Assembly: GCA_029260135.1 (NCBI GenBank)
Contig: JAJDDV010000011.1
Location: forward strand, 1 to 64,000
DNA length: 64,000 nt
Reading direction: 5' to 3'
From: Phycisphaerae bacterium
Lineage (GTDB): Bacteria; Planctomycetota; Phycisphaerae; UBA1845
The translations under genes and the position numbers were made by a program. Under the pieces are notes generated by a model that saw only the letters and a list, made by a program, of their open reading frames with translations, was not told the origin of the DNA and searched no databases. Positions 45,251 to 54,633 of the stretch are shown piece by piece (position 1 is the first letter of the stretch; every line of letters starts with the position of its first letter).

Positions 45251-46165
45251 TCAATCCAGCGTATGGTCGACGATGAGTTCCTGAATCAATCCGCGAACGC
45301 CCTCCTCCGTGGGCTCGATTCCCTTGAACCCTTCCTTCGTCAACACAATCGACTGAACGCGGTGAACCTTCGTCGGCGAACCCGCCACACCGCACCACTG
45401 CAGGTCCGCATCGATCTCGTCAATCCCCCACTGTTCGATCAACAGCCCCCGCCGCTTGAGCTTCTCGATGACATTCGCCTGCGCGATGTCGCGCTCTTCC
45501 GCGCCGGCATCCGGAAGCGACGCCGCCACATCCCGCTCGACCTCAGCCACCGTACGAGCCCGCTTGTACTGCATCATGCGCCGCGCCGCCGAAGGACGCG
45601 GCTCGTTCGCCGTGTCCAACGCCGTGATCAGCAGCGGCAACTTGGCCTCGAGAATCTCCCAGCCGTTGCCCACATTCCGACGAACACGAACCGTCCGATC
45701 GCTCACCTCGACAAACCGCTCGAAGTAGGTGACCTGGGGAATCCCGAGCTTCTCCGCCAGCTGCGGGCCGACCTGCGCCGTGTCCCCGTCGATCGCCTGA
45801 CGACCGCAAAACACGAGGTCATACTGGCCGATCTTCCGAATGGCCTGACTGAGAATGTAGCTCGTCGCCAGCGTATCACTGCCCGCCGCGCGACGATCGT
45901 TGATCAGAATCGCCCGATTTGCGCCACGATAAAGGCACTCCCGAAGAGCCTCCGCCGCACCGAGCGGGCCCATCGTCAGCGCCGTCACCGTGCCGTCATA
46001 CTGATCGCGGAGCGCTACCGCAGCCTCGAGCGCGTGAAGATCATCAGGATTGAAAACGGCTGGAAGGGCCGCACGGTTGACGGTCCCATCCTCCTTCATG
46101 GCGTCGACCGTAACGTTCGACGTGTCAGGAACCTGCTTGATACAAACGACACAATGGTAGGGCAC
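45251..46165 (-). CDS. etfB: Electron transfer flavoprotein beta subunit
   Basis: The start is a GTG at 46165 behind GGAGAG. The 304-residue protein shows EtfB landmarks: VCIKQVPDT at the start, NPDDLHALEAAVALRD, DTAQVGPQLAEKLGIPQVTY and the LPLLIT segment. It is about 45-50 residues longer than the classic mitochondrial-type EtfB, with a C-terminal extension (RGLLIEQWGIDEID ... GLIQELIVDH), as seen in several anaerobe-type ETFs. It is first in the etfB-etfA-acyl-CoA dehydrogenase operon. Whether the complex bifurcates electrons cannot be told from the motifs visible. Confidence 0.93.
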   Translation of the reverse strand: MPYHCVVCIKQVPDTSNVTVDAMKEDGTVNRAALPAVFNPDDLHALEAAVALRDQYDGTVTALTMGPLGAAEALRECLYRGANRAILINDRRAAGSDTLATSYILSQAIRKIGQYDLVFCGRQAIDGDTAQVGPQLAEKLGIPQVTYFERFVEVSDRTVRVRRNVGNGWEILEAKLPLLITALDTANEPRPSAARRMMQYKRARTVAEVERDVAASLPDAGAEERDIAQANVIEKLKRRGLLIEQWGIDEIDADLQWCGVAGSPTKVHRVQSIVLTKEGFKGIEPTEEGVRGLIQELIVDHTLD

Positions 46166-46386
46166 GGGTCTCTCCGGTCCTTGCGTTTTCAGCTCTTCCC
46201 CTCCCCCCGGCCGGCCAAAACGCTAGCGGACGAAGCCCGCGGCGTCAAGGGGCGCTGCCCTCGATCACCCCGTTCAGACACTCGCGCAAAGTCACTCCGA
46301 CCAAGCTTGCCGGTCGCCGATCCAGCTTCTACACTGAAAGACACCGCTTCTGACGAACGAAGCGCCGAACAGGACCGGCGAGGAAC

Positions 46387-47670
46387 ATGACCATGCAGAC
46401 ACTCTGCGGAACAACGCTCAACCCGCGCAACCCTACGCAATGCGACGTCGCGCCAAACACCGTCGTGCGTATCGACAACGATGGTAAGATCGCCGAGGTC
46501 GACACCAAGAAGAAGACCTCCGCCGACCACCTCGGCGGCGACGGCTGCTGGCTGATCCCAGGGTTCATCGACGCTCACCTCCACCTCACGCAGTGGGACC
46601 GCAGAGGCATCGACGGCCTGTCCCTGTTCGACTGGCTCGAAAGAATCGTCTACCCCGCCGAAACACGCTTCAAGAAGCCCGACCTCGCGCAGAAACTGGC
46701 CCACGATTTCATCACCGGCCTCGTCGCGAACGGAACCACGACCGCCGCCGTCTACGGCAGCCCCTTCGCCAAAGCCACCGACCGCGCCTTCTCCGTCTTC
46801 GCCGAGCGAGGGTTCCGCGCCGTTCACGGCATGATGCTCAACGACGTCAACTGCCCCAAAGAACTCTGCCAGCAAACCGAAAAAGCACTCGACGAATCCC
46901 GCGAGCTCGCCGCCAAATGGCACGGCGCCGAAGACGGTCTCCTCCAATACGCCTTCAGCCCGCGCATGGCCACCTGCTGTAGCGAGAAGCTCATGCGCGG
47001 CGCCGCCGCGCTCGCCGACATGGTGAAATGCCCGATTCAGACCCACATCGCCGAATCCATGGCCGAGGTCTCCGCCGTGCGCGACTGCTTCCCCGACCAA
47101 CTCGATGACGTAGACGTCTTCGCCGAGATGGGTCTGCTCACCTCCAGGACCCTGCTGGGGCACGGCGTCTGCCTCACCGAACCGCAGCGGCGGCAGGTGG
47201 CTGAAACCAAGACCGCCGTCGTCCACTGCCCAACCGCAAACCTCTTCCTCGAAAGCGGACTGATGGACTACGTCGCCCATCGTCGCGCGGGAATCCCCAT
47301 CGCCCTGGGCAGCAGCCTCGCCGCAGGATACGAGCCCTTCATGCCCAAGGTCGCCGTCTCCTGCCTGCAAACCGCCAAGACCATAAAAGTCCATGCCATC
47401 CCTCGTGGCTCACACTCCGTCCCAACCCCCGCCGAAGCCTGGTGGCTTCTCACCAAGGGCGCCGCCGACGCACTGAACCTCGGCGAACGAATCGGACTGC
47501 TCGAACCCGGCTACGAAGCCGATTGCCTCGTCGTTCGCCCCGAACCCTGGATCGCCGACCTCCCGACCGAGCAACAGACATCCGCGCTGCTCTACACACT
47601 CCGCCCCGACCAGATCGAACACGTACTCATCCGTGGCCGACGCGTGGGACCGGAAGACTGCGCCGGTTAG
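46387..47670 (+). CDS. Guanine-deaminase-like amidohydrolase, key Asp replaced
   Basis: The 427-residue protein starts at an ATG after GAGGA. It is a full-length amidohydrolase of the guanine deaminase group: HxH zinc motif H64-L-H66 in IDAHLHLTQW, GLSLFDWLERIVYPAE, QTHIAES (H220, E223), LLGHGVCL (H259) and CPTANLFLESGLMDY. Guanine deaminase hydrolyses guanine to xanthine and ammonia. In the family the fourth zinc ligand and catalytic Asp lies in a GTDVGGG-like motif. Here the position reads LGSSLAAGYEPF (about residues 308-318), so the Asp is missing. The protein may be altered in chemistry or inactive. It is divergent from the etf operon. Confidence 0.75.
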   Translation: MTMQTLCGTTLNPRNPTQCDVAPNTVVRIDNDGKIAEVDTKKKTSADHLGGDGCWLIPGFIDAHLHLTQWDRRGIDGLSLFDWLERIVYPAETRFKKPDLAQKLAHDFITGLVANGTTTAAVYGSPFAKATDRAFSVFAERGFRAVHGMMLNDVNCPKELCQQTEKALDESRELAAKWHGAEDGLLQYAFSPRMATCCSEKLMRGAAALADMVKCPIQTHIAESMAEVSAVRDCFPDQLDDVDVFAEMGLLTSRTLLGHGVCLTEPQRRQVAETKTAVVHCPTANLFLESGLMDYVAHRRAGIPIALGSSLAAGYEPFMPKVAVSCLQTAKTIKVHAIPRGSHSVPTPAEAWWLLTKGAADALNLGERIGLLEPGYEADCLVVRPEPWIADLPTEQQTSALLYTLRPDQIEHVLIRGRRVGPEDCAG

Positions 47671-47767
47671 AGACCCTCTTGTTGATGTGTACCGAGCCCT
47701 GGGCGACATGCCATCCCGACCCATCGGCAGCCCGCGCGGTGGGTGATGGTCGTCTTTTCGGTGTGGC

Positions 47768-47806
47768 ACCGGTTTTCAACCGGTGGAATCCGGCTCGCAA
47801 CGAGCC
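47768..47806. repeat. Two hairpins in convergent spacer
   Basis: ACCGGTT-ttc-AACCGGT at 47768-47784 is the inverted copy of the hairpin at 12882, preceded by GTGTGGC, which is the GCCACAC tail read backwards. GGCTCG-caa-CGAGCC at 47792-47806 is followed by ATCC. Confidence 0.75.
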
Positions 47807-47812
47807 ATCCCC

Positions 47813-48736
47813 TCAAACCACTTCCGGCTCGTCCATCTCCGACGCCGCAGCCGCCGACTGAAGAGCTTCAGCCTTCTTGGACGACCCGATCCCAAGAAGC
47901 AAAAGCGCATCCCGCTCGACAATCCCGCGAAGCTGCTCTCGCGGTATCGTCGGCAAACTCGTGCTGTGGCAGAGATGATTGATGCTATAGAGTGCCTCGA
48001 TGCAGGCCGACGCCGACGCCGCGGGAAAACCGCTCCCGAAAAGCAGCTTGTCCATCACGCCCGATTGATGCGCGCTGAGCAACGCCTGATACGCCTGCCA
48101 AGGACGATCCAGCAAACGGCTGATCTCAGCGTACACATTCCTGTGCTTCGCCAGCAGCAGCACCGTCTCGTCCACCCATGGCGATCCGAGATGCGCGATG
48201 ACGATCTTCAGGTTCGGAAGCTCTCGCGCGACCTCATCCAGCAGCACAGGCCTGGCATATTCCAGCTTCGTCGCCGCCGATACATGAACGCCCGTGTGGA
48301 ACACGATCGGCATCCCGCGCCGGTCCGCCTCCGCATACACCAGCATCGCTTGAGAGTTGCTCGGGTGAAAGTCCTGAGCCGCCGGCGCGACCGCGACACC
48401 CGGCATGGCCAACTCGTCACGCGCACGCCCCAGTTCTTCGATCGCCTCTTTCGGCTGACTTGGATCGATCCCTGCGAACCCGATCAGCCGATCGGGATGC
48501 TGCCGCACATAGGCGTTGATCCGCTCATTCGGAACTTCCGCCTCCAGGTAACGACTACAAAAACCCAAGACGAGCGACACATCGACGGGCTCCGCCGCAG
48601 CGAAGTGCTGAACCGGACCGCAGCGGTCCGCGTCGGCGGCGTCATCCGCGTCCGGACCGCCGCCTGCGACCGTGGGTAGACATCGCCCGAGCTGATCCGC
48701 CGCCTCCCACATGTGCGTATAGCAATCGACGATCAT
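47813..48736 (-). CDS. Amidohydrolase family 2 (TIM-barrel) protein in thiSG operon
   Basis: The 307-residue protein has features of the amidohydrolase-2 group: IVDCYTHMWE near the start, FHTGVHV, IAHLGSPWVDETV and LLFGSGFP near the end. In most members the last motif is FGSDxP with a catalytic Asp, which is Gly here. Its ATG overlaps the thiG stop by one base (TGATG), so it is translationally coupled to thiamin thiazole synthesis. A 15-nt perfect hairpin (GGACCGC-a-GCGGTCC, 48615-48629) lies inside the coding region near residues 36-41. Possible roles are in precursor salvage or a non-hydrolytic (lyase) reaction. Confidence 0.8.
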   Translation of the reverse strand: MIVDCYTHMWEAADQLGRCLPTVAGGGPDADDAADADRCGPVQHFAAAEPVDVSLVLGFCSRYLEAEVPNERINAYVRQHPDRLIGFAGIDPSQPKEAIEELGRARDELAMPGVAVAPAAQDFHPSNSQAMLVYAEADRRGMPIVFHTGVHVSAATKLEYARPVLLDEVARELPNLKIVIAHLGSPWVDETVLLLAKHRNVYAEISRLLDRPWQAYQALLSAHQSGVMDKLLFGSGFPAASASACIEALYSINHLCHSTSLPTIPREQLRGIVERDALLLLGIGSSKKAEALQSAAAASEMDEPEVV

Positions 48737-49572
48737 CAGTTCTTCGCCGCCCTCGCGATGAGACCCTGCTCAGGCGACGACGCCGTCGCAAACAGCTTGC
48801 GCGGGATTCGACCGGATCCATACGCCAACCGACCCGCCTGAATCGCCAGCGACATCGCCTCCGCCATGCGAACCGGATTCTTCGCGCCCGCGATCCCCGT
48901 ATTGAGCAAAACGCCGTCCGCCCCCAGCTCCATCGCGATCGCTACATCCGACGCCGTACCCACTCCCGCGTCGACGATCACCGGATACGACGCGTCGCCC
49001 TCCTTGAGCGTCTCAACACACAAATGAATGTTGTCAGGATTCAAAATGCCCCGCCCACTACCGATCGGTGAACCCAGCGGCATCACACTGGTCACGCCCA
49101 AGTCCTTGAGCCTGGACGCGATCACAGGGTCATCGCTCGAATACGCCAGCACCTCGAATCCGTCCGACACCAGCTCCTTCGCCGCCTCCAGCGTCCCCAC
49201 CGGATCGGGAAGAAGCGTCTTCTTCTCCGCGAGCACCTCCAGCTTCACCCACTTCGCGCCCGGGTTCTCCAACCCCTCGAGAAGCTCACGACTCAGTCTT
49301 GCCGACCGAACCGCGTCCTTCGCCGTAAAGCAGCCCGCCGTGTTCGGCAGAATCGTGTATCGTTCCAGATCAAGATGATCGAGGATGTTGTCCGGCTTGG
49401 CGCCGCCTCCGTCCGCAAGAACATCCCGCCGGATCGCGACCGTCACCACCTCACAACCCGACGCCGCCAACGCCGCCGGCATCAAATCGTAGTTCGCATA
49501 TTTTCCCGTCCCGACAAAAAGACGCGACGAGAACGCGAACGATCCCACCCGGTATCCATCCTCCGACATCAC
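48736..49572 (-). CDS. thiG: Thiazole synthase
   Basis: The 278-residue protein begins with [14 protein letters not shown] and has the signature VTVAIRR. The Schiff-base lysine is K110 ([17 protein letters not shown]). The phosphate site is [27 protein letters not shown]. It condenses 1-deoxyxylulose phosphate, dehydroglycine and ThiS-thiocarboxylate sulfur to the thiazole of thiamin. It overlaps thiS by four bases and the downstream amidohydrolase gene by one, so the three are one coupled unit. ThiF and ThiO/ThiH are not encoded in the window. Confidence 0.96.
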   Translation of the reverse strand: MMSEDGYRVGSFAFSSRLFVGTGKYANYDLMPAALAASGCEVVTVAIRRDVLADGGGAKPDNILDHLDLERYTILPNTAGCFTAKDAVRSARLSRELLEGLENPGAKWVKLEVLAEKKTLLPDPVGTLEAAKELVSDGFEVLAYSSDDPVIASRLKDLGVTSVMPLGSPIGSGRGILNPDNIHLCVETLKEGDASYPVIVDAGVGTASDVAIAMELGADGVLLNTGIAGAKNPVRMAEAMSLAIQAGRLAYGSGRIPRKLFATASSPEQGLIARAAKN

Positions 49573-49769
49573 CCGCCTCCGACAAACGTCACAATCTCGA
49601 TCCGATCGCCATTCTGAATCATCGTCTCACCCAAGCATTCGCGCCGAACGAGATGTTCATTGATTTCGACAGCCGCACGAACCGGCTCGACCTTCCGAAT
49701 CGACAGAAGCTCAGCCACCGACAACTCGCCGGGAAGTGTCTCCTCGCAACCGTTGATCGTGACCCGCAT
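49569..49769 (-). CDS. thiS: Sulfur carrier protein ThiS
   Basis: The 66-residue ubiquitin-like fold begins [12 protein letters not shown] and ends in the diglycine tail (VTFVGGG), whose C-terminus is adenylated and thiocarboxylated before giving sulfur to ThiG. The conserved ARxVxxNxxLVxR region is represented by [15 protein letters not shown]. The stop overlaps the thiG start (ATGA). Confidence 0.93.
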   Translation of the reverse strand: MRVTINGCEETLPGELSVAELLSIRKVEPVRAAVEINEHLVRRECLGETMIQNGDRIEIVTFVGGG

Positions 49770-49833
49770 CCTTCATGGCCTCTGGGGTGAATACGTGAAA
49801 CACCTCCGCAGCCGGGATTATACTCCCCCCACG

Positions 49834-50136
49834 TCAACCCTCAACTCGCGCCACGGGGCTCGCGAAGATCACCAGCAGATAGACCAGCGCCGCCGCCAAA
49901 ACCGCCATTCCGATGGCCACCTTCGCCTGCAAACGCTGGGCGGAAACGCCCGGATCGTCTCCACGCTCCTTCCGATACGCCCACAACAACAGAATCGCCA
50001 GACACAAAGCGCCCGGCGTCCCGAAGTACGTCACCGAAAGAACCGTCAGATCGGTGAACGCCGGACGGTACACCGCCATCACCACCGCCAACACCAACGA
50101 CACAACGGCAATCCACACGCTCGCGAGCGCCATCAT
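49834..50136 (-). CDS. Small membrane protein, three helices
   Basis: The ATG at 50136 has GGAG about 12 nt upstream and gives 100 residues. Three hydrophobic helices are visible: MMALASVWIAVVSLVLAVVM, then FGTPGALCLAILLLWAYR, and AIGMAVLAAALVYLLVIFA. A short basic cytoplasmic loop (RKERGDDPG) lies between helices two and three. No family is recognised. It ends 65 nt before thiS starts on the same strand and may share its promoter region. It is divergent from moeA. Confidence 0.65.
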   Translation of the reverse strand: MMALASVWIAVVSLVLAVVMAVYRPAFTDLTVLSVTYFGTPGALCLAILLLWAYRKERGDDPGVSAQRLQAKVAIGMAVLAAALVYLLVIFASPVARVEG

Positions 50137-50299
50137 ACGATCGTTCGACTCCGTTGAATTCTCTCTGACACCAACCGGCAAGTCCTCGTCGGCCTTCGCG
50201 AAGCCTAGTCGCCAACGCCACAGTTGAGCAAGACCATCCGCTCGGGTACCCTGAGCACAGAGGAGGCGCGGATCAGTCCCAGGGCACCGATGAAGGCTC

Positions 50300-51511
50300 A
50301 TGATCGACGTTGACCAGGCGCAACGGATTCTTTTGGACAACATCGCACCGGGCGAAACCGAAACGGTCCCGCTACGAGAGGCCCTCTTTCGTACCCTCGC
50401 GCAGCCCATCCCCTGTGACATCGACTACCCCCCCTTTGACCGATCCGTCATGGATGGCTACGCCGTCCGCGCAGCCGATGTCGCCGACGCCCCCGTAGAA
50501 CTCCACATCGTCGGTCAGGTCGCCGCCGGAACTACGGCAGACACCGCCCTTCGACCAGGCCAAACCTTGCAGATCAACACCGGCGCCCCCATCCCCAGCG
50601 GCGCCGATGCCGTCGTGAGAGTGGAATCAACCGAGCTCTCGGCCGGCGGTGAATCCGTCACGGTTCAAACCGCGGTCAAGCAGGGCACGTTTATCACCCG
50701 GCGCGCTACCTACGTAACGGCGGGAAACAACATCCTCGAAGCACACACCAGGATCACGCCGCTCGAAATCGGCGCCGCAGCCGCCGCCGGCGCCGCCCGG
50801 GTGACCGTATACCGTCGTCCCACTGTCGCGATACTGGTAACCGGCGACGAGCTGGTCGACATCGACCGCAAACCGACCGATGCACAGATCCGCGATTCGA
50901 ACCGTTACTTGCTCGAGTCGATGGTCGCTGCCGCGCATGCACAGCCCGTTCTACTCGGCGTCGCCCGAGATGACCGCAGTGACCTCAAAGCCAAAATTGA
51001 AAAAGGGCTCCAAGCCGATGCCCTCTGCATCACCGGCGGCATCTCGATGGGCGCGTTTGACTACGTCCCCGACGTGCTCGAGGAGTGCGGCGCCACCTTC
51101 CGCTTTCGCAAGATCGCGATCAAACCAGGCCGCCCCACCATCTTCGCGACCGCGCCCGATGCAAAACCGATCTTCGCGCTACCGGGAAACCCCGGCGGCG
51201 CACTCGTCGGTTTCGTGCTGCTCGTCAAGCCCGCGATCGCTGCAATGCAAGGCGGTCTAGACGTCTTGCCGAACCTGATCTCAACCAAGCTGGCCGGAAC
51301 CGTCAGACCCATCGCTGATCGGCGAACGTATCTGCCCGCAATGTTTAAAGCCGACCCGTCCGGTCAACGCGAGGTACACCCCCTGCCATGGCACGGATCC
51401 GGCGACACCTTCGGATTGGCCGGCGCCGACGCACTCATCATGCGACCGCCCCGCGCCCAAGCGGCATCGCAGGGAGACAACGTTGCAACCATTGCGCTCA
51501 ATCGAACTTGA
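50300..51511 (+). CDS. moeA: Molybdopterin molybdenumtransferase MoeA
   Basis: The 403-residue protein has the domain-2/3 signature PPFDRSVMDGYAVRA, the molybdopterin-binding stretch INTGAPIPSGADAVVR, and the MoaB-like domain from about residue 180 (PTVAILVTGDELVD, DSNRYLLESM, GGISMGAFDYV). The C-terminal MoeA-C domain begins near residue 340. It inserts molybdate into adenylated molybdopterin to make the molybdenum cofactor. No other cofactor gene lies nearby. A possible operon with lnt follows after a 45-nt gap. Confidence 0.93.
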   Translation: MIDVDQAQRILLDNIAPGETETVPLREALFRTLAQPIPCDIDYPPFDRSVMDGYAVRAADVADAPVELHIVGQVAAGTTADTALRPGQTLQINTGAPIPSGADAVVRVESTELSAGGESVTVQTAVKQGTFITRRATYVTAGNNILEAHTRITPLEIGAAAAAGAARVTVYRRPTVAILVTGDELVDIDRKPTDAQIRDSNRYLLESMVAAAHAQPVLLGVARDDRSDLKAKIEKGLQADALCITGGISMGAFDYVPDVLEECGATFRFRKIAIKPGRPTIFATAPDAKPIFALPGNPGGALVGFVLLVKPAIAAMQGGLDVLPNLISTKLAGTVRPIADRRTYLPAMFKADPSGQREVHPLPWHGSGDTFGLAGADALIMRPPRAQAASQGDNVATIALNRT

Positions 51512-51556
51512 AGAGAACGAGACGACTAAAGCGAGTAGTCCACGGATGGGATTGCG

Positions 51557-53353
51557 GTGACGAGAAAGGCACGTTCAAAAACGAAGAACAAGGAACCGGA
51601 TCCGGTCGAGTTCCGCGCCGTTGATCCACTCTCCCCCTTCGCCACACACCGATCGCTGACGGCGCTCGGACTCGCCTCTCTTCTCCTGTTGAGCCTGATC
51701 TTCGAGCCGATCGGATGGTGGCCTCTCGCCTTCGTCTGCCTCGTACCCTGGCTTCTACTGGCCGGAGGCGCGAGCCTGGCGCCACGCGTCTACTTCCATA
51801 GCTATCTCCTGGGCCTCGCCTTCTTTCTCATCAACATGCGATGGCTTCACACATCCACCGCGACCGTCATCCCGAATCTGCCCTTCCGAATCGGATGGGG
51901 ATACCTCGCCTTCTCCGCCTACCTCGCCGCCTACTTCCCCGTCGTGGCGATCCCCCTTCGCCACGTCGTTCGGCGCCGCCGCTGGCCCCTCGCACTCGCG
52001 CTCCCCATCGTGTGGACCGGCAGCGAAATGCTCCGCGCCGTCGTCATCTCGGGCTTTCCATGGTTCTTCCTTTCACACAGCCTCCACGACGTCTTGCCGC
52101 TGATTCAAGTGAGCGACCTGGTCGGTGCCTATGGCGTGACGTTCATGGTGGCCGCCGTCAACGGTGCCGTCGCCGATGTCATCTTCGCAACGCTCTCCCG
52201 GGCGCGAAAGGCAAAACGCAAGATCAATCTGCGCGACGCCCGTTTCAGTCTGACCTTCGCCGCAGCACTTGTTGTGCTCGTCACCGCCTATGGCCTTGTC
52301 CAGTTGGCACGATCAACGACCCAGCAAGGCCCAAAGATCGCCATCCTGCAAGGCGACTTCATCGACTCGATCTACCCCGGCGACGGGCAGGACCACGACC
52401 GATTCTCCCAGACGCAACGGATGGCGACCTATCTTTCGATGATCGAGGATGCATCGAAAGAGAAACCCGACCTCTTCCTGCTCCCCGAATCACCGTGGAT
52501 CATGTTTCTTAACCCCGAATCGCGAGACTTCTTCCCGCTCTCTCGCCAAGCCTTTGCGGAGCTGCAAAGTCGTGCAACCAGGCTCGGCGCCTACATCGTT
52601 ACCGGAAGCGCCTCACTGATTCGAACGCCCGACGAACTACTGACCCAGGAACGGCGGCACAACTCAGCCACCGTGTTCTCGCCCGACGGAAGCGAACCCG
52701 GGCGATACGACAAGGTCCACACCGTCTACTTCGGCGAAACCGTACCCTTCCGATTCGGACGCCTCCGCTTCCTTTACTACTGGCTCAACCGAATGATGCC
52801 CTTCAGCGGCCCGGACGGAGACTACGAGTACTCGATCTTCCCCGGGACCGAATTCCGCCGATTCACGATGGACGCCCCCGCCCCCAGCGACCGACCCTAC
52901 CGCTTCGCCATCCCCATCTGCTACGAAGACGTGATGCCCTACGTCAGTCGCGAGTTCACCTGCGCGGGGGCAGGGCAAAAGCAGATCGACTTCCTCCTCA
53001 ACATCAGCAATGACGGTTGGTTCGGTCGCGGCATTCAGCAACCCCAGCACCTCGCCATCTGCGTCTTCCGCGCCGTCGAAAACCGCATCGGCATCGCTCG
53101 GGCCGTCAACACCGGCGACAGCGCCTTCATCCAACCCAACGGACGCGTCCATGATCGCGTGACGGGAGACCCGTCGACACCCTGGCCCGGAAACTGCGGC
53201 TACACCGTCGCAAAGATCGGCGTCGATTCGCGATTCACCTTCTATTCCAGAAACGGCGACTGGTTTGCCTGGGGATGCGCGATCATGTGGCTCGCACTGT
53301 TCCTGGACTACTGGGTCCTCCGCGCACGAACACACTACGAAAGCGATCACTGA
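51557..53353 (+). CDS. lnt: Apolipoprotein N-acyltransferase
   Basis: The start is a GTG (GTGACGAGA) after GGATGGG. The 598-residue protein has six or more N-terminal membrane helices followed by the nitrilase-type domain in the periplasm. The catalytic triad is E311 (LLPESPW), K386 (YDKVH) and C455 (PICYED), with the essential ISNDGWFG motif. Lnt adds the third acyl chain to lipoproteins, fitting the many lipoprotein genes in this window. The last helix (WGCAIMWLALFLDYWVL) anchors the C-terminus. It heads the envelope block and is separated from the HEAT lipoprotein gene by hairpin repeats. Confidence 0.95.
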   Translation: MTRKARSKTKNKEPDPVEFRAVDPLSPFATHRSLTALGLASLLLLSLIFEPIGWWPLAFVCLVPWLLLAGGASLAPRVYFHSYLLGLAFFLINMRWLHTSTATVIPNLPFRIGWGYLAFSAYLAAYFPVVAIPLRHVVRRRRWPLALALPIVWTGSEMLRAVVISGFPWFFLSHSLHDVLPLIQVSDLVGAYGVTFMVAAVNGAVADVIFATLSRARKAKRKINLRDARFSLTFAAALVVLVTAYGLVQLARSTTQQGPKIAILQGDFIDSIYPGDGQDHDRFSQTQRMATYLSMIEDASKEKPDLFLLPESPWIMFLNPESRDFFPLSRQAFAELQSRATRLGAYIVTGSASLIRTPDELLTQERRHNSATVFSPDGSEPGRYDKVHTVYFGETVPFRFGRLRFLYYWLNRMMPFSGPDGDYEYSIFPGTEFRRFTMDAPAPSDRPYRFAIPICYEDVMPYVSREFTCAGAGQKQIDFLLNISNDGWFGRGIQQPQHLAICVFRAVENRIGIARAVNTGDSAFIQPNGRVHDRVTGDPSTPWPGNCGYTVAKIGVDSRFTFYSRNGDWFAWGCAIMWLALFLDYWVLRARTHYESDH

Positions 53354-53395
53354 TGCAACAGGAAGTCATTCGACCGGCAGAAACATCCTCCGAGC

Positions 53396-53454
53396 CGCAG
53401 GCTTCAGCCTGCGCGACGAAACGAGTCACGGCGAACCGCAGACTTCAGTCCGCG
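53396..53454. repeat. Two GAAG-type hairpins, inverted relative to 6449-6508
   Basis: CGCAGGCT-tc-AGCCTGCG at 53396-53413 is a perfect 8-bp stem; CGCAGACT-tc-AGTCCGCG at 53437-53454 has one mismatch. Relative to the hairpins at 6449 the stems differ at positions that change on both arms. Confidence 0.8.
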
Positions 53455-53573
53455 CGGTCCTTCGGACTTCGTAGCGAGCCCCGATCGGAAGGCAATCCCG
53501 ACCCGTCGGAAGCCCGCGCGACACCTGCTTCCACCCGTCACATAAGCAATAACAAGCCCCAAGGAGGTTCGCC

Positions 53574-54620
53574 GTGCTGAAGCATCACCTACACTGCCTG
53601 ACCCTCATCCTCCTCGCCCTGGCCGGCGGATGCTCCGGCCTGCGCCCCGGCCCAGGATCCGTCAATCGCGTCACCCTCAAACACCGAGCGATCGCCGTCC
53701 TCGAAGCCGCCGCGCAATACCCTCACAACCCCGCCGTCCGCGTCGGCGCCGTCGAAGCACTGTCGTCCGGCGAAGACCGAGAAGGTCTCTCCTTGATTCG
53801 CGCCGCACTGCTCGATGAACACCCCGCCGTTCGCTTCGCCGCATGCGTCGCCGTTGGACGACTGCGTGACACCGTCTCCACGGCAAGCGTGAGCAAACGT
53901 CCCAACGATGAGAACGCCAGTGTTCAGGTCGCCGCTCTCTTTGCGCTGCATCAACTCGGCGATCACACAAAATCCGGGCGCATCCCGACCTACCTGCTGG
54001 AACACGACGACGTCACGGTTCGCCGAAACGCAGCCATGATCCTCGGATTGCTCGGCGAGAAAACAGCCGTCAAAGTCCTGGCGCGCGCGATGCGCGACGC
54101 CGACGAAGGCGTACGCCACCACGCGCTCGAAGCCATGGCACGACTCGGAAACCGTGAGGCTCGCCAAGAGCTTGCGTTCATGGTCAACGCCGGAATCGGT
54201 TCGACCGAGGTCTTCGCCATCGATGCCCTGGCCCGAACCGGCGATGCAACCTACCTCGACACCTTCCGCTACAAACTCGCCACATCGACACCGTTGGAAG
54301 TTCGGTTGGCCGCGGCCAAGGGGCTCGCAACGCTGGGAAGCAGCGAGGGGCTCGACGTCGCACGACGCGCCCTGCGAACACGACGCGAGCTGATCCAAGA
54401 CGCCAACGACCCTGCCCCAGGTCAGATTCTGCGAGCACGACTGATGGCCGCCGCCGCACTCGGCGCCATCGGCCGCACCGAGGCATTACCCGCGATGGCA
54501 AGGCTCATGGGCGACGAGCAGGACCCCCGTGTTCAGGTCGCCGGCGCACGGGCCGTGTTGGACATCCTCGCCGCGGATCGCCGTCGCGCACTCCCCTTTG
54601 CGCCGCGCAACTCGCGATGA
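53574..54620 (+). CDS. HEAT-repeat lipoprotein
   Basis: The start is a GTG behind AAGGAGG. The 348-residue protein has a lipoprotein signal ending in LAGGC (Cys 20) and then about eight HEAT/PBS-lyase-like helical repeats with the pattern V-R-x-x-A-A-x-x-L-G (for example VTVRRNAAMILGLLG, EGVRHHALEAMARLG, LEVRLAAAKGLATLG). Such solenoids are protein-binding scaffolds. It precedes mreD by 13 nt in a place where mreC is found in many bacteria, but it has no resemblance to MreC. A structural role in the elongation complex at the outer or inner membrane is possible. Confidence 0.85.
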   Translation: MLKHHLHCLTLILLALAGGCSGLRPGPGSVNRVTLKHRAIAVLEAAAQYPHNPAVRVGAVEALSSGEDREGLSLIRAALLDEHPAVRFAACVAVGRLRDTVSTASVSKRPNDENASVQVAALFALHQLGDHTKSGRIPTYLLEHDDVTVRRNAAMILGLLGEKTAVKVLARAMRDADEGVRHHALEAMARLGNREARQELAFMVNAGIGSTEVFAIDALARTGDATYLDTFRYKLATSTPLEVRLAAAKGLATLGSSEGLDVARRALRTRRELIQDANDPAPGQILRARLMAAAALGAIGRTEALPAMARLMGDEQDPRVQVAGARAVLDILAADRRRALPFAPRNSR

Positions 54621-54633
54621 AAACTGAGACGCC

